64,000 bases of DNA. Origin: DASXYG01 sp036502625. Lineage in GTDB: Bacteria > Actinomycetota > Actinomycetes > Streptosporangiales > Streptosporangiaceae. The stretch covers positions 53,894-117,893 of the forward strand of contig DASXYG010000130.1 in the NCBI GenBank assembly GCA_036502625.1, written 5' to 3'. Numbering within the stretch: the first letter of the stretch is position 1; each line of letters starts with the position of its first letter. The position numbers and the translations under genes are program-made. Below are positions 41,907 through 49,545 of the stretch, piece by piece. Below the pieces are notes generated by a model that worked only from the letters and a program-made list of their open reading frames with translations, searched no databases and had not been told where the DNA came from.

Positions 41907-42043
41907 ATGGCACGCGTGACCGACCAACCCGCGCGCTGGAGCCAGGCGACGGTCCACCCCGACATGTGGCCCGACCCCGACGACGACCCCCGCAACAGGG
42001 AAGGCCCAAGCCCCGCCGGTGACCACGCGACCCTCCAGGAGCC
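41907..42043 (+). pseudogene. N-terminal remnant of a DinB (DUF664) gene, cut by repeats
   Basis: From ATG 41907 the frame reads MARVTDQPARWSQATVHPDM, then WPDPDDDPRN and GDHATLQE. This is the distinctive N-terminus of actinobacterial DUF664/DinB proteins, which normally continue into a helix ending in LEMKC and the PSTMSLLGLVRHL motif. Here similarity stops at about 42043 and a family 2 repeat block begins at 42057. The rest of the gene is missing, so this is a truncated remnant. Confidence 0.6.
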
Positions 42044-42056
42044 CCCCAGGGAACTC

Positions 42057-42461
42057 GGTCCCAGGCTCAGGGTGAGGCCGCATGTGCGGGCGATCCCTGG
42101 GCTGCGTACGGATGAGGTGTGTGTGGACCTTGGAAGGCAAGAGCGGGTGCCCACCCCGCACCGCGGCCCCACGCTCAGGGTGAAACCCACCACACAAGAG
42201 CAGGTGCCCGCGAAGGGATCACGGTCCCGGGCTCAGGGTGAGATCCCCTTACGCGCGCGGTCCTCGCGCCACGTACGGATCAGGCGTGTGTGGACCCTGG
42301 AAACCAGGAGCGGGTACCCCACCCCAAACCACGGACCCACGCTCAGGGTGACCCCCCAGACAAGAGCGGGTGCCCGCGACGAGATCACGGTCCCGGGCTC
42401 AGGGTGAGACCCCATGGGGCAAGCCCCCGCGAAGAGACCCGGTCCCGGGCTCAGGGTGAGG
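42057..42461. repeat. Family 2 repeat, cluster B (6 copies in 167-bp tandem units)
   Basis: Copies of GGTCCCGGGCTCAGGGTGAG or variants lie at 42057-42079, 42166-42185, 42222-42243, 42334-42350, 42388-42410 and 42440-42461, all in one orientation. The larger unit that starts CGTACGGAT at 42105 restarts at 42272, a 167-bp period. It includes GTGTGTGGACC(T/C)TGGAA, GAGCGGGT(G/A)CCC and two core elements. The last copy enters the gluconokinase gene. Confidence 0.85.
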
Positions 42462-42984
42462 CTGCGTCGAGGTCGTGGATGATCTCGGTGACGATGGTGT
42501 CGGGTGAGGGGCCTATGTCGACCGTGAGGGGGTTCTCCGCCGCGGTGGGTTCCTCCAGGGCGGACAACTGGGTGTCCAGGAGGGCTGCGGGGAAGAAGTG
42601 GCCGTGGCGGGTACGGAGGCGGTCGGCTATGACGGGGCGGGTGCCGCGGAGGTAGATGACGCGGGCGTCGGGGATGCCCGCCAGGAGGACCTCACGGTAG
42701 CGGTGCTTCAACGCCGAGCAGGTGATGACGAGGTGGTCGCCGGCGTCGAGGCGGGCTGCGGCGTACGCGTGGATGGCGGCCAGCCAGGGGGCGCGGTCGG
42801 CGTCCGTGAGGGGTTCGTCGCGGGACATCTTCGCGATGTTGGCCGCGGGATGGAAGTCGTCGCCCTCGGCGAAGTGGTAGCCGAGGCGGGTCGCGAGGCG
42901 CTCGGCGATGGTGGTCTTGCCGCTGCCTGACACGCCCATCACGATCAGCAGCCGTGGCCGCGAACGGGAGCTAACGGATTCCAC
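42451..42984 (-). CDS. Gluconokinase
   Basis: A 177-residue thermoresistant gluconokinase of the GntK type, making 6-phosphogluconate from gluconate and ATP. It has the P-loop VMGVSGSGKTTIAERL, GDDFHPAANIAKMSRDEPLT, the lid-region PWLAAIHAYAAARL, VITCSALKHRYREVL and the C-terminal HFFPAALLDTQLSALEEP. The start is GTG 42984 without a clear ribosome site. Unusually, the final codons TCA CCC TGA belong to a family 2 repeat (42451-42459), so the repeat supplies the stop codon. No other gluconate gene is adjacent. Confidence 0.93.
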   Translation of the reverse strand: MESVSSRSRPRLLIVMGVSGSGKTTIAERLATRLGYHFAEGDDFHPAANIAKMSRDEPLTDADRAPWLAAIHAYAAARLDAGDHLVITCSALKHRYREVLLAGIPDARVIYLRGTRPVIADRLRTRHGHFFPAALLDTQLSALEEPTAAENPLTVDIGPSPDTIVTEIIHDLDAASP

Positions 42985-43015
42985 CGGGCAACCGTACCCG
43001 GACGGGCGGAGCGTC

Positions 43016-43142
43016 CGTCCCGGCCGCGCCCGGCGCACGGACGAGGCACGTCCCGGCCCCGCCCGGCGCACGGACGAAGCACGCCCCGGCCGCGCCCGCG
43101 CACGGACGAAGCACGTCCCGGCCGCGCCCGGCGTACGGAAGG
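43016..43142. repeat. 33-bp tandem repeat, 4 copies
   Basis: Copies of CGTCCCGGCCGCGCCCGGCG followed by CACGGACGARGCA start at 43016, 43049, 43082 and 43114. The third is one base short and the last is truncated after GTACGGA. It fills the gap between gluconokinase and the CBS gene. Confidence 0.85.
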
Positions 43143-43158
43143 CCCCGGGCGCGCGAAA

Positions 43159-43182
43159 GGGGCCCGTACGGCACCGGGCCCC
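43159..43182 (-). terminator. GC-rich hairpin downstream of the CBS gene
   Basis: GGGGCCCG (43159-43166) pairs with CGGGCCCC (43175-43182) across an 8-nt loop. It ends 5 nt beyond the stop of the minus-strand CBS gene (43188). Confidence 0.6.
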
Positions 43183-43187
43183 TCGTG

Positions 43188-43619
43188 TCAGCCTTCGATG
43201 TAGCTCACCAGGTGTTCGCGTTCGGCTTCGAGTTCGGAGATCGCGGCCTTGACGACGTCGCCGATGCTGACGATGCCGACCAGGCGGTTCTCGTTGACGA
43301 CCGGCAGGTGGCGGATGCGGTAGTCGATCATCACGGGGCGCAGGTCGTCGGACGAGTCGTCCACGCCGCACGTACGGACATCCGTCGTCATGATGGACGC
43401 GACCGTGGCGTCGAGTACGGCGTCGCCGCGGTCGTGCAGGCGGCGTACGACGTCGCGCTCGGAGACGATGCCGCCGATCGTCGCCCCGTCGTCCTCGCTG
43501 ACGACCACGGCGCCGATGTTGTGCTCGGCGAGAAGCGCCAGCAGTTCGCGGACCGTCGCCTCTGGGCCGATGGTCGCCACGAACTTCCCTTTGTTGCGCA
43601 GGATCTCGCTGATGCGCAT
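43188..43619 (-). CDS. Tandem CBS-domain protein (Hrp1-like)
   Basis: A 143-residue stand-alone pair of CBS domains. The first starts MRISEILRNKGKFVATIGPE and ends with GIVSERDVVRRLHDRGDAVL. The second runs from SIMTTDVRTCGVDDSSDDL to IRHLPVVNENRLVGIVSIGD. Such small CBS proteins bind adenine nucleotides and include Mycobacterium Hrp1 of the hypoxia regulon. ATG 43619 is preceded by GGGGAGG at 7 nt. No partner gene is adjacent; it is divergent from the lipoprotein gene. Confidence 0.9.
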   Translation of the reverse strand: MRISEILRNKGKFVATIGPEATVRELLALLAEHNIGAVVVSEDDGATIGGIVSERDVVRRLHDRGDAVLDATVASIMTTDVRTCGVDDSSDDLRPVMIDYRIRHLPVVNENRLVGIVSIGDVVKAAISELEAEREHLVSYIEG

Positions 43620-43785
43620 AGCCCGACCTCCCCGGATGCGTCGCGGCAGGACCCTCATGGAACCACGGCACGACCACGGAGGGAAGTCGCTCCGCCGCGT
43701 TATGTATGCCGCGTTCACGTGATCTACCTGCCGAAATCGGCCCTCAGTGCCCGAGTGGTCCCTCAGGTGGCTACGCTGACGCACC

Positions 43786-44433
43786 GTGGGAGACAGCCGA
43801 GCTCGACATTCCGGACCACGGGTGCGCACGCGCGCCGCCGCGGCGGTGGCGATCACGGGGGTGGTGGCCCTGGCCGCCGCCGGGTGCGGCAGCGGCAACC
43901 CGCCGACATCACCGGGCAACGCCCCGAAGGCGGACGCCGCGACCCCGACCACCGCGCCCAGCAAGCCGCCCGCGTTCGCGAAGATGCGCTTCTCCGCCGA
44001 GACGTACGCCTGCAAGCCGAAGGCGACCTCGCAGGTCAAGGGCGCCTGGGAGACGAAGGCCCCGCGGTTCGCCGTCAAGCCGGGCGCCGCGGTGACGCTG
44101 GGCCTCAGCAACTCCTCCGGCGGCAAGACCCCGGTGATCGCGGTCGTCTACACCCGCAGCGGCGCCCACGCGTACGCCCACGCCAAGCACAAGGGCGACT
44201 GGTCGAACGTGGTCTTCCCGAAGGACTTCGTGGCGGCCAAGAGCAAGAAGAAGATCAAGACCTACCACAAGGGCATCTTCACGGTCGTGTGGGTGACCAC
44301 CCAGGGCCACAAGTTCATCTCCTGCGACGGGTTCGCGACGGTCGGCGCCAAGGAGCCGAAGCCGCGCACCTCCAAGCACGCGTCGCCGACGCCGTCGAAG
44401 TCGAAGAAGACGTCGGGCGCGCGGAAGGGCTGA
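43786..44433 (+). CDS. Putative lipoprotein of unknown function
   Basis: A 215-residue secreted lipoprotein. The signal segment is TRAAAAVAITGVVALAAAGC with the lipid-acceptor Cys at the end. A Thr/Pro-rich linker follows. A domain of about 120 residues starts near FAKMRFSAETYACKPK and contains a second Cys in KFISCDGFA; the pair could form a disulfide. The C-terminus is a Lys/Ser/Pro-rich basic tail. GTG 43786 has no ribosome site, and TACGCT nine bases upstream could be the -10 of a leaderless transcript. I do not recognise the domain. Confidence 0.7.
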   Translation: MGDSRARHSGPRVRTRAAAAVAITGVVALAAAGCGSGNPPTSPGNAPKADAATPTTAPSKPPAFAKMRFSAETYACKPKATSQVKGAWETKAPRFAVKPGAAVTLGLSNSSGGKTPVIAVVYTRSGAHAYAHAKHKGDWSNVVFPKDFVAAKSKKKIKTYHKGIFTVVWVTTQGHKFISCDGFATVGAKEPKPRTSKHASPTPSKSKKTSGARKG

Positions 44434-44435
44434 GC

Positions 44436-45287
44436 TCAGCCGCGCAGCGCCGCGCGCGCCGCGTCCACCGCGGCCGTACGGTAGCCGCCGCCGTACAGGC
44501 AGACGTGCACGAGCAGCGGGTGCAGTTGGTGCAGCGGCACCCGCGCGGCGCGCCCCGGCAGCGGCCTGACCTCCTCGTACGCCGCGACGATCCGCGCAAG
44601 GTGGGGTGCTCCGAACAGGTCGAGCATCGCCAGGTCGGTCTCGGGGTGGCCCCCGTGCGCGGCCGGGTCGACCAGCCGGCCGCGCCCGCCCGACCACAGC
44701 ACGTTCCCGCTCCAGCAGTCGCCGTGGATCCGCGCCGGACGGATCGCGGGCCCGGCGAGGTCGGCGATCCGCGCCATCACCCGCTCGATGGGCGCGGCGT
44801 CGGCGGCGCTCAGCCCGCCCGCGTCGACGGCCGTCCTGACGTACGGCGCGAGGCGGCGCTCGGCGTACCACGACGGCCAGTCGTCGCCCGGGGTGTTGTC
44901 CAGCGGGAGCTCGGCGATGAAGCCGGGCCAGGGCGCGCCGAACGCGTCGGCGCCTGCGGCGTGCATCGCGGCGAGGTCGCGGCCGAACCGCTCGGCCGCC
45001 GCCGCGTCGGCCCGCCCCTCCTCGATCCGGGCGAGGACCAGCATCGTGTCGTCCGCGCCGAGCACCTCGGGCACCAGCCCCTCGACGGCCGCGCCGAGCC
45101 AGCGCAGCCCGGCGGCCTCCGTACGGAACAGCTCCCCCAGCGGCGCGTCGGCCGCCTTGACGAAGACCCGCTCCCCGGAGGCCAGCTCCGCGTCGTACAT
45201 GCGCCAGCGGTGCTGCGCGCCCACCGGGCGGACACCGCGGACCGGCGCGCCCGCGACCTCCGCGACGCGCGCCTCGATCGTGGTCAC
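44436..45287 (-). CDS. Fructosamine-3-kinase-family protein
   Basis: A 283-residue kinase of the fructosamine kinase/APH fold. It has ASGERVFVKAADAPLGELFR (ATP-binding Lys), TEAAGLRWLGAA, the catalytic loop ARIHGDCWSGNVLW and the metal site RLVDPAAHGGHPETDLAML, which are diagnostic for this family. Members phosphorylate ketosamines so that Amadori adducts come off proteins or small amines. GTG 45287 has GGGAG upstream and overlaps the stop of the preceding unknown gene (GTGA), implying translational coupling. Confidence 0.88.
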   Translation of the reverse strand: MTTIEARVAEVAGAPVRGVRPVGAQHRWRMYDAELASGERVFVKAADAPLGELFRTEAAGLRWLGAAVEGLVPEVLGADDTMLVLARIEEGRADAAAAERFGRDLAAMHAAGADAFGAPWPGFIAELPLDNTPGDDWPSWYAERRLAPYVRTAVDAGGLSAADAAPIERVMARIADLAGPAIRPARIHGDCWSGNVLWSGGRGRLVDPAAHGGHPETDLAMLDLFGAPHLARIVAAYEEVRPLPGRAARVPLHQLHPLLVHVCLYGGGYRTAAVDAARAALRG

Positions 45288-46066
45288 CCGGCGAACTCCC
45301 GTACGCGCCGGGCGCACAGGACGCGCAGCGAGTAGACGGCGTCGTCCATGGCGTACTCCGACCGCGCGGCCGCGGCGTAGGCGTCCGCGAGGTGGCCGTG
45401 CGCGGTGGCGGCGTCGACCTCGCCGAACGCCTCGCAGAACCCCGACAGGCGGTCGCGCGTCACCTCGATGTCGGCGCCCGCCGCGACGAAGACGTCCTTG
45501 GCCACGCCGCCGTTCGCGTGGTCGACCGACAGCGCGACGGCGTGCGGCTCGCCGTCGCCATAGGTGTACGCGGCCAGCAGGAACGCGTACGCGGCGTTGT
45601 CGGCGGCCTCGCCATACCAGCAGGTCGTGACGCGCAGGTCGGTGATCGCGGGATACCAGGCCGGCACGTACGGATCGGGCGTCGCGCGCACCGCCGACGC
45701 CGCGCGCTCACCGCTCTCACCTGGGAGGACGGCCGCCATGCCGCGCAGCAGCGCCACGCCGCGGCGGCTCGGCCGCGCCGACGCCGCGGTCACCAGCTCG
45801 CCCCACGCGCGGTCGTCGGCGCCGGCGTCGAACAGGTCGCCGGGCCGCTCGCCCCCCGCGGCGCGAACCATCTCCTGCAGCGCGCACCAGCCCGCGGCGT
45901 CGCTGACGATCATCTCGGCGTCCAGCGCCGCGGTGGTCTCGGGCAGCGGCCTGGCCATCTCGAGCGCGTCGGTGACGTGCTCGGGCGGCGCGGCGGCCTG
46001 GCCGCGGGGCGGCGCGACCTGGATGCGCGGGCGGCGCGGGGGGTGGCGGCGGGCGCGTGAACTCAT
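45284..46066 (-). CDS. Unknown protein coupled to the fructosamine kinase gene
   Basis: A 260-residue protein. The first about 30 residues are Arg/Pro-rich (MSSRARRHPPRRPRIQVAPP). The rest looks globular, with MIVSDAAGWCALQEMVRAAG, DLRVTTCWYGEAADNAAYAF and a segment ALSVDHANGGVAKDVFVAAG. This resembles conserved actinobacterial hypothetical proteins, but I cannot name a domain or function. The stop overlaps the GTG of the kinase gene downstream, so both are made together. Confidence 0.6.
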   Translation of the reverse strand: MSSRARRHPPRRPRIQVAPPRGQAAAPPEHVTDALEMARPLPETTAALDAEMIVSDAAGWCALQEMVRAAGGERPGDLFDAGADDRAWGELVTAASARPSRRGVALLRGMAAVLPGESGERAASAVRATPDPYVPAWYPAITDLRVTTCWYGEAADNAAYAFLLAAYTYGDGEPHAVALSVDHANGGVAKDVFVAAGADIEVTRDRLSGFCEAFGEVDAATAHGHLADAYAAAARSEYAMDDAVYSLRVLCARRVREFAG

Positions 46067-46183
46067 GACGGGCAGCCTTCCAGAAACGGTCACGCTTCGT
46101 GGCGCTACCCCACATCGAAGCGCCGCGGCCCATGGTGTACGGCGCCATCCGTACGCGGCGGAGCACGCGTCTACCGTTGGGGC

Positions 46184-46957
46184 ATGACGATCAACGCGCC
46201 CCGCACCGTCAACCTGGACCTCGCCGGCCGTACGGTCCTGGTCACCGGCGCGGCCAGCGGCATCGGCCGGGCCGCGGCGACCCGGTTCGCGGCGGCGGGC
46301 GCCCGGGTGCGCGCGGCCGACCGCGACGGCGCGGGCGTGCGCGCGCTGGCCGCGGAGATCGGCGCCGAGCCGTACGACGTGGACCTCACCGACCTCGACG
46401 CCGCCGGTGAGCTGGGCGCGGGCGCCGACGTCGTGGTGAACAACGCGGGCTTCCAGGTGGTCGCCGCGATCGAGGACTTCCCCGTGGACGCGTTCGGGGC
46501 CATCCTGCGGGTCATGGTGGAGGCGCCTTTCCGCATCGTCCGCGGCGCGCTGCCGCACATGTACGCCCAGGGCTGGGGCCGGATCATCAACGTGTCGTCG
46601 GTGCACGGCCTGCGCGCCTCGCCGTACAAGGTCGCGTACGTCACGGCCAAGCACGGCATCGAGGGCCTGTCGAAGGTGGCCGCGCTCGAGGGCGCGGCGC
46701 ACGGCGTGACCTCGAACTGCGTGAACCCGGCGTTCGTCCGTACGCCGCTGGTCGAGGGGCAGATCGCCGACCAGGCCCGGATGCACGACATGTCGGAGGA
46801 CGACGTGGTCGGCGAGGTGCTGCTGGCGCGCGCGGCGATCAAGCGGCTGATCGAGCCCGCGGAGGTCGCCGAGCTGATGGCCTACCTGTGCACCCCGGAC
46901 GCCGGCTTCGTCTCGGGCGCGTCCCTGGCGATGGACGGCGCGTGGACGGGCTCGTGA
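46184..46957 (+). CDS. 3-hydroxybutyrate dehydrogenase-type SDR
   Basis: A 257-residue short-chain dehydrogenase. It has the cofactor motif VLVTGAASGIGRAAATRFAA, VVVNNAGFQVVAAIEDFP, the catalytic Ser in INVSSVHGLRASP and Tyr/Lys in YVTAKHGIEGLS. NCVNPAFVRTPLVEGQIADQ with the QIADQA motif is typical of D-3-hydroxybutyrate dehydrogenases, which interconvert 3-hydroxybutyrate and acetoacetate with NAD. The next gene, a GAF/PucR regulator, starts within its stop codon and probably controls its operon. Confidence 0.88.
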   Translation: MTINAPRTVNLDLAGRTVLVTGAASGIGRAAATRFAAAGARVRAADRDGAGVRALAAEIGAEPYDVDLTDLDAAGELGAGADVVVNNAGFQVVAAIEDFPVDAFGAILRVMVEAPFRIVRGALPHMYAQGWGRIINVSSVHGLRASPYKVAYVTAKHGIEGLSKVAALEGAAHGVTSNCVNPAFVRTPLVEGQIADQARMHDMSEDDVVGEVLLARAAIKRLIEPAEVAELMAYLCTPDAGFVSGASLAMDGAWTGS

Positions 46958-48861
46958 CCGGCGGCGCGGCCTTCCTTGAGCTGCTGGCCGCCGACGCGCC
47001 CGCCGTCGAGTACGAGCGCCCGGTCGCCGCCGCACGCGCCGGCGGCGCCTCCGACGCGGAGATCGCCGAGCTGGACCGTGCCAAGCTGCTGGCGCTCGGC
47101 CTCCGCGACGTCCTCGCCGACCGGCGGCGCCGCGAGACGGAGCTGGCCGCGCTGTACGAGACCGCCAACGACCTCGCGGCCATGCGCGACCTCGACTCCG
47201 TCCTCCAGGCGATCGTGGACCGCGCGCGAGCCCTGCTCGGCACCGACACCGCGTACCTCACGCTGCTCGACCGCGACGCCGGCACCACCCAAATGCGGGT
47301 GACGGCCGGGTCGATCTCCGCGCACTTCCAGCGGCTGACGCTCGGCCCCGGCGAGGGGCTGGGCGGGCTGGTCGCCACGACCGCGCTCCCGTACGTCACG
47401 GCCAACTACTTCGGCGACGCCCGCTTCCGGCACACGTCCGACATCGACGGCGCCGTCCAGGACGAGGGGCTGGTCGCGATCCTGGGCGTGCCGCTCGTGC
47501 TGAACCACGCGGTGCTGGGCGTGCTGTTCGCGGCGAACCGGCGCGAGCGGCCGTTCGCGCACGCCGAGGTGGCGCTGCTGCGGTCGCTGGCCACGCACGC
47601 CGCGATCGCCATCGACACGGCGCGCGCCCTGGAGGACAACCGGCGCGCGCTGGCCGGCCTGAACGCCGCGAACGAGGTGGTCAAGGCGCGCAGCGCGTCC
47701 GTCGAGCGGGCCGCGGAGGCGCACGACCGGCTGGCCGACCTGGTGCTGCGCGGCGGCGGCATCGACGACGTCGCGGGTGCCGTGGCCGAGGTGCTCGACG
47801 GCGAGGTACGGCTGCTCACCCCGGCCGAGGTCCCGGCCGCCGACGCGCCGTCCGACGCCGACAGGCGGCTGGCGGCCGCGGTGGAGTCGGCGCTGGCCAC
47901 GGGGCGCGCCGGGCGCAGCGGCGACATCTGGGTGGCGGCCGCCGCCGCGGGCACCGCCGTACGGAACGCCGGCGGCGCCGTGGACGGGCGGCGCGCGGGC
48001 GAGCTGCTCGGCGCGCTCGTGCTGCGCGGCCGGCCGGAGCTCGACGGCGCCGACCAGCGCATTCTGGAGCGCGCCGCGATGGTGACCGCGTTGCTGCTGC
48101 TGTTCCGGCGGTCGGTCAGCGAGGTGGAGAACCGCGTACGCGGCGAGCTGCTCGACGACCTCCTGGACGGCCACGACCACGATCCGGCGGCGCTGCGCGC
48201 GCGGGCCAGGCGGCTTTCCGCGGACCTGGAGGTGCCGCACGTCGCCGTGGTGCTGGCCGCCGACGACGCCGACCGGGAGCGGCTGCGCGCCGCCGCCGCG
48301 CACCTCGCCGCGACCCGCCACGGCCTGGCCGGAATCCGCGACGGCCGGCACGTCCTGCTGCTGCCGGGCGACGCGCCCGCGCGGGCCGCGCGGGAGATCG
48401 CCGCCGACATCGGCACGGCGGTGGGCTGCCCCGTGACGGCCGGCGCGGCCGGTCCGGTGACCGGGCAGGCCGCGTTCCCCGAGGCGTACCGGGAGGCGGC
48501 GCGCTGCCTGGCGGCGCTGCGCGTCCTCGGCCGTACGGGCGACGTGGCCGCGTCCGGCGACCTGGGCTTCCTCGGCCTGCTGCTCGGCGGCCGCGACGTC
48601 GCCGGATTCGTCGCGGCGACCGTCGGGCCGCTGACGGAGTACGACGAGCGGCGCGGCACCAACCTGACGGCCACGCTGGAGTGCTACTTCGCGGTCGGCG
48701 GCAACCTGGCGCGCGCCAAGGACGAGCTGCACGTCCACGTCAACACGGTGACCCAGCGCCTGGACCGCGTCTCCCGGGTGCTCGGCCCCGACTGGCGCGA
48801 CCCCGAACGCGCCCTGGAGATCCAGCTCGCGCTGCGCCTCCGCCGCCTCACCGACGTGTGA
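46954..48861 (+). CDS. GAF-domain PucR/CdaR-type transcriptional regulator
   Basis: A 635-residue regulator. An N-terminal helical segment ends in ADRRRRETELAALYETANDL. A GAF domain (about 70-220) has GLVAILGVPLVLNHAVLGVL and TAYLTLLDRDA. The CdaR-type middle region and C-terminal helix-turn-helix follow (LTATLECYFAVGGNLARAKD, then LHVHVNTVTQRLDRV). This architecture is typical of regulators next to 3-hydroxybutyrate dehydrogenase genes. GTG 46954 overlaps the SDR stop (GTGA) and has GGACGGG upstream; GTG 46942 is possible. Confidence 0.85.
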   Translation: MTGGAAFLELLAADAPAVEYERPVAAARAGGASDAEIAELDRAKLLALGLRDVLADRRRRETELAALYETANDLAAMRDLDSVLQAIVDRARALLGTDTAYLTLLDRDAGTTQMRVTAGSISAHFQRLTLGPGEGLGGLVATTALPYVTANYFGDARFRHTSDIDGAVQDEGLVAILGVPLVLNHAVLGVLFAANRRERPFAHAEVALLRSLATHAAIAIDTARALEDNRRALAGLNAANEVVKARSASVERAAEAHDRLADLVLRGGGIDDVAGAVAEVLDGEVRLLTPAEVPAADAPSDADRRLAAAVESALATGRAGRSGDIWVAAAAAGTAVRNAGGAVDGRRAGELLGALVLRGRPELDGADQRILERAAMVTALLLLFRRSVSEVENRVRGELLDDLLDGHDHDPAALRARARRLSADLEVPHVAVVLAADDADRERLRAAAAHLAATRHGLAGIRDGRHVLLLPGDAPARAAREIAADIGTAVGCPVTAGAAGPVTGQAAFPEAYREAARCLAALRVLGRTGDVAASGDLGFLGLLLGGRDVAGFVAATVGPLTEYDERRGTNLTATLECYFAVGGNLARAKDELHVHVNTVTQRLDRVSRVLGPDWRDPERALEIQLALRLRRLTDV

Positions 48862-48864
48862 GCG

Positions 48865-48886
48865 AGGGCGTGTCGAGACACGCCCT
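48865..48886. terminator. Bidirectional hairpin terminator
   Basis: AGGGCGTGTC (48865-48874) and GACACGCCCT (48877-48886) form a perfect 10-bp stem between two convergent genes. Its right arm runs into the stop codon of the CGNR gene. Confidence 0.7.
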
Positions 48887-49472
48887 AGTCGGCGTTCGCC
48901 CGCGCGCGGAACGCCGCCGCCTTGACGCGGTTCTGGCAGGGCGTCGAGCAGAACCTGCGGGTGCCGTTGCGCGAGGTGTCGACGTAGACGCGGTCGCAGC
49001 GCGGCGCCGTGCAGACGCCGAGCCGGTCGTGGTACTCGCTGCCCAGCACGATCGCCAGGCCGGTGGCGCAGGACGCCGAGTACTCGCCGGCGAACGTGCC
49101 GATGGGGCCGTGGAAGTGCAGGTGCCACGGCTCGCCGTCGTGGCGGTCCAGGTGGGGGCGCGCGTCGGTCTCCGCGAGCAGGTCGTTCACCTCGGCGGCG
49201 GCGCCGTCGAGGTCGCCGCCGGACACCTTGGTGAACACCTCGCGCAGCCGTACCGCGACGGGGACGAGCCGCGCGGCGTCGTCGTCGGTGAGCGGCACGC
49301 GCGGCGGACGGTCGGAGTCCTCGCCGCGGATCGCGGTGAGCACGGCGCGCCGCAGCTCAGCGCCGACGGGCGGTGGCGCGTACGGGCTGCCGTGCGCGTC
49401 GCCGGTGGTCAGCGCGTTGACCAGCCGTACGGCCACGGCCACGACCAGATCCGCGTGACTGTTGAAATCCAC
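48885..49472 (-). CDS. CGNR zinc-finger regulator
   Basis: A 195-residue protein of the CGNR (ABATE domain) family, probable transcription factors. It begins DFNSHADLVVAVAVRLVNAL (ABATE start). The C-terminal zinc finger is GVCTAPRCDRVYVDTSRNGT, then RRFCSTPCQNRVKAAAFR. The family's Cys-Gly-Asn-Arg has become Cys-Gln-Asn-Arg. GTG 49472 is the start, and a weak -35/-10 pair (GTGACA, 17 bp, GTAACT on the minus strand) suggests a leaderless message. It is divergent from a methyltransferase gene that it may regulate. Confidence 0.85.
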   Translation of the reverse strand: MDFNSHADLVVAVAVRLVNALTTGDAHGSPYAPPPVGAELRRAVLTAIRGEDSDRPPRVPLTDDDAARLVPVAVRLREVFTKVSGGDLDGAAAEVNDLLAETDARPHLDRHDGEPWHLHFHGPIGTFAGEYSASCATGLAIVLGSEYHDRLGVCTAPRCDRVYVDTSRNGTRRFCSTPCQNRVKAAAFRARANAD

Positions 49473-49545
49473 TTGACTAGTTACGCCTTCGCTGTCTACG
49501 TTGTCACTGCCGAAATCATAGACGACAGTTACTCCGGAGGCAGGC

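Noticed and set aside
42057..42461. Second possible CRISPR-like array
   Set aside because: Core spacing varies (about 110, 55, 110, 55 and 52 bp) and the intervening sequences repeat with a 167-bp period, so it is a tandem duplication of a composite unit.
43188..44126. N-terminally extended CBS protein (312 residues)
   Set aside because: The extra 170 residues are antisense to the lipoprotein gene and lack similarity to known domains. ATG 43619 has GGGGAGG at 7 nt and starts exactly at the first CBS domain.
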